DNA from: an uncultured Propionibacteriaceae bacterium
Lineage (GTDB): Bacteria > Actinomycetota > Actinomycetes > Propionibacteriales > Propionibacteriaceae
Assembly: GCA_945875065.1 (NCBI GenBank)
Contig: CAMCJC010000087.1
Span: 1 to 8,986, forward strand
Direction: 5' to 3'
Length of the DNA: 8,986 nucleotides
Below, piece by piece: positions 4,832-8,986 of this stretch. Position numbers and translations under genes: made by a program. The notes beneath the pieces are model-generated. The model made no database searches. It saw only the letters and a list, made by a program, of their open reading frames with translations, and was not told the origin of the DNA. Every line of letters begins with the position of its first letter. Position 1 is the first letter of the stretch.

Positions 4832-6096
4832 ACCGCGCGGAACTGCCAAGGTCCCTAGGCCCCGTTGTCGGGAAGGTCGCGGTTCCAGGGTCCAAGTCCG
4901 AGACGAACCGAGCGCTCGTCCTAGCAGCGTTGGCGAATGGCCCATCGACGGTGGTGGGTGCGCTCGCCTCGCGTGACTGCGACCTCATGCTGAAAGCCCT
5001 GCGCGGCCTTGGTGTGACAATTGAGCACGGACCCGGCGATGCCTTGCGCGTATCTCCGCCCGCACAGTTCCGCGCGGCCCGTGAAGGCATTGACTGTGGC
5101 TTGGCGGGGACGGTCATGCGCTTCGTGCCGCCGTTGGCAGCGCTGGCGGACGGCCCTACGCGATTCTTCGGCGACCCGCACGCCTCGAACCGGCCGATGG
5201 CGGGTGTGTTGGAGGGGCTGCGGCAGCTTGGCGCCGCCGTCGATTCCGATCGGCTGCCGTTCACGATCACGCCCGCCCGGTTGGGGCGAGCCGCTGAGGT
5301 CGTCATCGACTCCTCGGCTTCGAGCCAGTTCCTATCGGGCCTCCTGCTGATCGGGGCACGCTTGGCCGGGGGCCTGCGCCTACGGCACGCAGGATCATCG
5401 GTGCCCTCGCGCCCCCATATCGAGATGACCATCGCCATGCTCCGCGAGCGCGGCGTTGAGGTCGCCCAGACCGGGCCGACGTCCTGGGAGGTCAACGAGG
5501 GCTCCATCCAAGCGCTGAGCTGCCGCATCGAGCCGGATCTGACGAATGCCGCCGCATTCCTGGCGGCTGCGGCCGTGACCGGTGGCCGGGTGAGTATTCC
5601 CGGCTGGCCGCAGCAGTCGATCCAGCCCGGAGGACTGTTCTTGGATGTGGCCGAACGGCTGGGCTGCAAAGCAGCCGTCGCGGACGGTTCCGCGACGCTG
5701 GAAGGCGGCACCCTCACCGGATGCGATCTCGACCTGCACGCCGCATCCGAATTAACGCCGGTCGTCGCGGCCATCGCCGCCACCGCAACCGGCACGACCC
5801 GCATCCGCGGCGTGGCCCATATCCGCGGCCACGAGACCGATCGTCTCGCGGCTCTGGCTCGCGAGCTCCAACGCCTAGGCGTGGCCGTCGCAGAGCTGGA
5901 GGACGGGCTGGAGATCACCGGCGGCCTGCCAGCGGGCCCCCCAGTTGAGCTGTCCACCTACGCCGATCACCGGATGGCACACTTCGCCGCGATCCTAGCC
6001 CTCGTGCGCCAACAGGTCAGCGTCGACGACATCGATTGCGTCTCCAAGACGATGCCGGACTTCGCGCAGCGCTGGGCCGCCCTGGTGAGCCGGTGA
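4828..6096 (+). CDS. aroA: EPSP synthase (3-phosphoshikimate 1-carboxyvinyltransferase)
   Basis: A 422-residue enzyme joining PEP and shikimate-3-phosphate to give EPSP, the sixth step of the shikimate pathway. Visible motifs: SKSETNR (Lys23, Ser24, Arg28; substrate binding), GLAGTVMR (about 91-98, PEP site), SSQFLSG (about 165-171), SELTP (about 307-311, catalytic acid region), GHETDRL (about 334-340), DHRMA (about 380-384) and KTMPDF (about 407-412). The start is unusual. The frame is open back to 4708 but has no ATG, GTG or TTG before TTG 4930, which would remove the essential SKSETNR segment. CTG 4828 overlaps the DoxX stop as CTGA, has AAGGCGG four bases upstream (4817-4823) and gives an N-terminus of normal length, so I choose it. 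The stop overlaps the rsgA start (TGATG). Confidence 0.93.
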   Translation: MNRAELPRSLGPVVGKVAVPGSKSETNRALVLAALANGPSTVVGALASRDCDLMLKALRGLGVTIEHGPGDALRVSPPAQFRAAREGIDCGLAGTVMRFVPPLAALADGPTRFFGDPHASNRPMAGVLEGLRQLGAAVDSDRLPFTITPARLGRAAEVVIDSSASSQFLSGLLLIGARLAGGLRLRHAGSSVPSRPHIEMTIAMLRERGVEVAQTGPTSWEVNEGSIQALSCRIEPDLTNAAAFLAAAAVTGGRVSIPGWPQQSIQPGGLFLDVAERLGCKAAVADGSATLEGGTLTGCDLDLHAASELTPVVAAIAATATGTTRIRGVAHIRGHETDRLAALARELQRLGVAVAELEDGLEITGGLPAGPPVELSTYADHRMAHFAAILALVRQQVSVDDIDCVSKTMPDFAQRWAALVSR

Positions 6097-7067
6097 TGGC
6101 CCGCTGGGACGACGACCACGCCGCGTTCGAGCGGCCGAAGCGGCGCAGCCGACCCCGGACGAAGGACCGTCCCGACTACTCCGCCGCTCCCGTTGCGTTC
6201 GTCACCGCGATCGATCGCGGCCGGTATCGCTGCCAGCTGGCGGCCGGTGCCGCGGTCAACGCGACGAAGGCACGGGTGCTGGGTCGAAAGGCCGTGATCG
6301 TCGGAGATCGGGTCCGGCTCGACGGCGACGTCTCGGGCGCCGAGGGAACGCTGGCGCGGATCGTCGAGGTTGAGGAGCGCACCACGATGCTGCGCCGCTC
6401 CGCCGACGACACCGACACTTTCGAACGGCCCATCGTCGCCAACGCCGATCAACTGATGATCGTGACCGCGTTAGCCAATCCGGAACCGCGCATGGGCATG
6501 ATCGACCGCATCTTGGTGGCTGCCTACGACGCGCGGGTCGCGCCGCTGCTTTGCCTGACGAAGGCGGATCTCGCCTCGCCCGCCGATCTGGTCGCCGCCT
6601 ACGAGCCCCTCGGCGTGCCCGTCCTGGTTACCCGGCCGGGGGTGAATCTGGCCTCGCTCCGCGAGGTTCTCACCGGTCACGTGACGGTCCTGATCGGGCA
6701 TTCGGGAGTCGGTAAATCGACGCTGGTCAACGCCCTGGTTCCTGGGGTAAGCCGCGCCATCGGCGCCGTCTCCGAAGTCACCGGCAAGGGCCGCCACACC
6801 TCAACGTCGGCGGCCGCGCTGGAGCTGCCGGACAGCGGCTGGATCATCGACACCCCTGGCGTGCGATCGTTCGGCATCAGCCACGTGCACCCAGACTCGT
6901 TCATCGGGGCGTTCTCGGATCTGGAGGTCCTCGTCGAAACGTGTCCTAGAGGTTGCCGACACGACTCCACTGCACCCGAATGCGGCCTGGATCAGGCAGT
7001 CCTTGACGGTGCCCTGGCCCCTGCAAGACTGGCGTCTTTCCGCCGGATGGAGCGAGCGTTCATCTAG
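6096..7067 (+). CDS. rsgA: Small-ribosomal-subunit biogenesis GTPase RsgA
   Basis: A 323-residue circularly permuted GTPase that checks late maturation of the 30S subunit and releases assembly factors on GTP hydrolysis. Parts in order: a basic N-terminal tail (KRRSRPRTK, 15-23), an OB-fold RNA-binding domain (about 33-105), then the GTPase motifs in permuted order, with G4 TKAD (155-158), G1 P-loop GHSGVGKS (201-208), G2 near GRHTST (232-237) and G3 DTPG (252-255), and a C-terminal zinc knuckle with Cys283, Cys287, His289 and Cys296. ATG 6096 overlaps the aroA stop by one base (TGATG). An in-frame upstream start at 6036 lies inside aroA and adds unconserved residues. Aro and ribosome-assembly functions are unrelated, but this gene order is common in actinobacteria. 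Confidence 0.95.
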   Translation: MARWDDDHAAFERPKRRSRPRTKDRPDYSAAPVAFVTAIDRGRYRCQLAAGAAVNATKARVLGRKAVIVGDRVRLDGDVSGAEGTLARIVEVEERTTMLRRSADDTDTFERPIVANADQLMIVTALANPEPRMGMIDRILVAAYDARVAPLLCLTKADLASPADLVAAYEPLGVPVLVTRPGVNLASLREVLTGHVTVLIGHSGVGKSTLVNALVPGVSRAIGAVSEVTGKGRHTSTSAAALELPDSGWIIDTPGVRSFGISHVHPDSFIGAFSDLEVLVETCPRGCRHDSTAPECGLDQAVLDGALAPARLASFRRMERAFI

Positions 7068-7076
7068 GTCGTCCGA

Positions 7077-7082
7077 TAAGTT
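7077..7082 (+). promoter_or_regulatory. -10 element placing the hisN transcript start at its ATG
   Basis: TAAGTT fits TANNNT and is followed by exactly six bases before ATG 7089, so the predicted first RNA base is the A of the start codon. This is the standard arrangement of leaderless genes in actinobacteria. No good -35 box is visible. Confidence 0.5.
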
Positions 7083-7088
7083 AGGGTC

Positions 7089-7880
7089 ATGGCCACCAAC
7101 AGAGCACTAACCGACGATATCCGCCTCGCCCACGTCATGGCGGACGACGCCGACTCGATTTCCATGGCCCGTTTTAAGGCCCGCGACCTCAAGGTCACGA
7201 CGAAGCCGGACAAGACCCCCGTAACCGAAACCGACACCGCCGTCGAGGAGGCGATTCGCCGCACTCTGTCCCGCACCAGGCCCCGCGATGCGGTCCACGG
7301 TGAGGAAATGGCCGATTCGGGCAGCTCCACCCGGCGGTGGATTATCGACCCGATCGACGGCACCGCCAACTACCTGCGCGGCGTCCCGGTGTGGGCGACC
7401 CTGATCGCCCTCGAAGAGGAGGGTGAGATCGTCGCTTCCGTCGTTTCGGCACCCGCCCTGGCGCGACGCTGGTGGGCGACGAAGGGCGGCGGGGCATTCA
7501 CGGGCCGGTCGATCCTGAACGCCGCCAAGATCCACGTGAGCCAGGTGCGCCGTATCGAGGACGCCTCGCTGTCGTATTCGAGCCTCGACGACTGGATCGA
7601 CTCCGGTCGCGGACAAGGTTTCGTCGATCTGATGCGCGAGTGCTGGCGCACTCGCGCCTACGGCGACTTTTGGAGCCACATGCTGGTGGCCGAGGGCGCG
7701 GTTGACATCGCGGCGGAGCCAGAGCTGAAGCTGTACGACATGGCGGCGCTCGACATCATCGTCCGTGAAGCCGGCGGAAAGTTCACGAGCCTGGACGGCA
7801 AGCCCGGCCCCTACCACGGCACCGCGGTCGCGACCAACGGCCTGCTGCACGGTGCCGTGCTAGAACGTCTCAAGGTCTAG
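7089..7880 (+). CDS. hisN: Histidinol-phosphatase HisN (inositol monophosphatase fold)
   Basis: A 263-residue metal-dependent phosphatase. The IMPase-family motifs are present: PVTETD (44-49), GEE (71-73, metal ligand Glu), DPIDGTANY (87-95, metal-binding Asp residues) and YDMAALDIIVREAGG (216-230, catalytic Asp). The stretch RGVPVWATLIAL and the motif AYGDFW (190-195) are typical of actinobacterial HisN, which removes phosphate from L-histidinol phosphate in histidine synthesis, rather than of inositol phosphatases. The usual Trp before the C-terminal catalytic Asp is Tyr here (LYDMAA), a conservative change. It lies 21 bases after rsgA but probably has its own leaderless transcript. Its TAG stop (7878-7880) overlaps the stop of serA on the opposite strand. 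A general IMPase activity is the main alternative. Confidence 0.9.
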   Translation: MATNRALTDDIRLAHVMADDADSISMARFKARDLKVTTKPDKTPVTETDTAVEEAIRRTLSRTRPRDAVHGEEMADSGSSTRRWIIDPIDGTANYLRGVPVWATLIALEEEGEIVASVVSAPALARRWWATKGGGAFTGRSILNAAKIHVSQVRRIEDASLSYSSLDDWIDSGRGQGFVDLMRECWRTRAYGDFWSHMLVAEGAVDIAAEPELKLYDMAALDIIVREAGGKFTSLDGKPGPYHGTAVATNGLLHGAVLERLKV

Positions 7881-8986
7881 AGCACGCGGACGCGGATGGT
7901 CTCGTCGAGCGCCTGCAGCTCGGCGAGCAGTCCCTCGTAGCGTTCGCCCGAGATGTCGGCCACCGCGTAGCCGTACTCGCCGAGGGTGGCTAGGTTTTGC
8001 GCCCCGATGTTCATGTTGTGGCTTGCCAGGGCCTGGTTGAGGCGGGCCAGCACACCGGGGACATTGCGGTGCAGGTGGACGATCCGCTGGTTCTGCGGGG
8101 CCGTCACCGACACCTCCGGCAGGTTCACACACATCGCGGTGTTTCCGAACTCGTCGTAGTCGCCAAGCTTTCCCGCGACGTAGCGACCAATGTCAACCTG
8201 CGCCTCGAGCGTCGACCCGCCGACGTGGGGCGTGAGGATCACGTTGGGGATGCCCTGCAGCGGAGATACGAACGGCTCGTCCTTGACCTTCGGCTCGGAC
8301 GGGAAGACGTCGACCGCGGCACCCGCGATGTGACCTGAGCGCAGGACCTCGGCTAGGGCGTCGATGTCTACGACGTTTCCGCGGCACAGGTTCAGGAACA
8401 AAGTGCGGGGCCGCATTTTGGCGAACTCCTTGGCCCCGATGAGGTTCTTGTTGGAGGGGCGGCCGTCGACGTGAAGGGTGATCGTCTCGCAGGTCTCGAA
8501 CAGCTCATCCAGGGAGTCGACGCGCGTCGCGTTGCCGAGCGCTAGGCGGTCGACGATGTCGTAGAAGTAGACGTTCATGCCCATCGACTCGGCGAGCACC
8601 GACAGTTGCGAGCCGATGTTGCCGTAGCCGACGATGCCGAGCGTGCGACCGCGTACCTCATGGGATCCGATCGCGGACTTGTTCCAACGGCCGGCATGCA
8701 TGTCGGCGTTCTGGTCCCCCAGATGGCGGGCCATCGCGATGATCTCGGCGAGCGCGAGTTCCACCACTGAACGCGTGTTCGAGTACGGGGCGTTGAAGAC
8801 TGGAACCCCGACGGCCGCCGCGGCGGCCAGGTCGATCTGGTTGGTGCCGATACAGAACGCGCCGACGGCCTCCAGGTCGGGGCACGCGTCGAATACGGCC
8901 TTCGTGAGGTAGGTGCGGGACCGGATCCCGACGAGTTGCACCCCTTGCAGGGCCTCGATCAATTCGGCCTCCCCCAGAGCCCCCGG
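7877..8986 (-). CDS. serA: D-3-phosphoglycerate dehydrogenase SerA (5' end outside window)
   Basis: The gene runs off the right edge; 369 residues are visible and by comparison with E. coli SerA (410 residues) about 40 are missing at the N-terminus. It oxidises 3-phosphoglycerate with NAD+ to 3-phosphohydroxypyruvate, the first step of serine synthesis. Seen in order: the substrate loop with CIGTNQ and NAPYSNTRS, the Rossmann motif GYGNIG (about 120-125 from the edge), the catalytic Arg in NLCRGNVVD (about 202), Glu in PSEP (about 231) and His in TPHVGGS (about 254), then a C-terminal ACT domain (about 301-369) that binds serine for feedback inhibition. The ACT domain follows directly, with no ASB domain, so this is the short E. 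coli-type enzyme rather than the long form known from Mycobacterium. The TTG at 8962 is internal, not the start. Confidence 0.95.
   Translation of the reverse strand, partial: PGALGEAELIEALQGVQLVGIRSRTYLTKAVFDACPDLEAVGAFCIGTNQIDLAAAAAVGVPVFNAPYSNTRSVVELALAEIIAMARHLGDQNADMHAGRWNKSAIGSHEVRGRTLGIVGYGNIGSQLSVLAESMGMNVYFYDIVDRLALGNATRVDSLDELFETCETITLHVDGRPSNKNLIGAKEFAKMRPRTLFLNLCRGNVVDIDALAEVLRSGHIAGAAVDVFPSEPKVKDEPFVSPLQGIPNVILTPHVGGSTLEAQVDIGRYVAGKLGDYDEFGNTAMCVNLPEVSVTAPQNQRIVHLHRNVPGVLARLNQALASHNMNIGAQNLATLGEYGYAVADISGERYEGLLAELQALDETIRVRVL

Noticed and set aside
4930..4932. TTG as the start of aroA
   Set aside because: It would delete the SKSETNR substrate-binding segment encoded just upstream in the same frame.
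4509..5957. Long open frame (482 codons) on the minus strand opposite DoxX and aroA
   Set aside because: Its translation is Arg/Ser/Pro-rich low-complexity sequence typical of antisense frames in GC-rich genes, it has no recognisable motif, and it lies opposite a clear EPSP synthase.
6036..6095. Upstream start for rsgA at 6036
   Set aside because: It lies inside the conserved C-terminus of aroA; ATG 6096 at the TGATG junction fits the family N-terminus.
7107..7850. 247-codon open frame on the minus strand opposite hisN
   Set aside because: It is a shadow of the strongly supported HisN frame, with no domain pattern of its own.
1..8986. CRISPR arrays, insertion sequences, tRNA genes, attachment sites, defence or biosynthetic clusters
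   Set aside because: I saw no regularly spaced repeats, transposase motifs, terminal inverted repeats, cloverleaf sequences or accessory gene families; the window is conserved core chromosome.

Overview
The window is a dense, GC-rich stretch of a high-GC Gram-positive (Actinomycetota) chromosome. The evidence is a WhiB1-type iron-sulfur regulator, a SigR/RsrA thiol-stress sigma and anti-sigma pair, a PdtaS-type histidine kinase, the actinobacterial micro-ribosomal protein bL37 and an actinobacterial HisN. Much of the gene content (whiB1, pdtaS, sigR/sigH with its anti-sigma, SRAP, aroA, rsgA) resembles, from memory, the whiB1-sigH-aroA neighbourhood of Mycobacterium. The genus cannot be fixed from sequence alone; a Propionibacteriales-like organism is only a guess. 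I see no mobile element, CRISPR array, tRNA or rRNA, and no gene-free stretch over 300 bases.

Layout. Bases 1-1262 (+): the end of an unrecognised gene, then galK (galactose to galactose-1-phosphate), coupled by a TGATG overlap. Bases 1295-1618 (+): a promoter and whiB1. Bases 1615-3063 (-): the sensor kinase pdtaS, convergent with whiB1 and overlapping its stop codon. Bases 3151-3225 (+): a 24-residue gene for ribosomal protein bL37, followed by a strong hairpin. Bases 3273-4090 (-): the sigR-rsrA operon (ATGA overlap), with a close match to a SigR-dependent promoter upstream. Bases 4173-4328 (-): a 51-codon relic of an SRAP (YedK/HMCES) gene that keeps only its two ends. Bases 4379-7067 (+): a DoxX-like membrane protein, aroA and rsgA, each overlapping the next. 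Bases 7089-7880 (+): hisN, probably leaderless. Bases 7877-8986 (-): the 3' part of serA, whose stop codon overlaps that of hisN on a CTAG.

How they fit together. SigR and RsrA form a thiol-oxidation switch that appears to be autoregulated. The neighbouring WhiB1 (Fe-S, NO-responsive in relatives), PdtaS and DoxX families have also been tied to redox or nitrosative signalling elsewhere. AroA (shikimate pathway), HisN (histidine) and SerA (serine) are amino-acid biosynthesis enzymes. RsgA and bL37 belong to the ribosome.

The most notable points are the SRAP relic, the SigR-type promoter formed across the relic's stop codon, the apparent CTG start of aroA, and two convergent gene pairs with overlapping stop codons. 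I do not see an undescribed multi-gene system; this is mostly conserved core chromosome.
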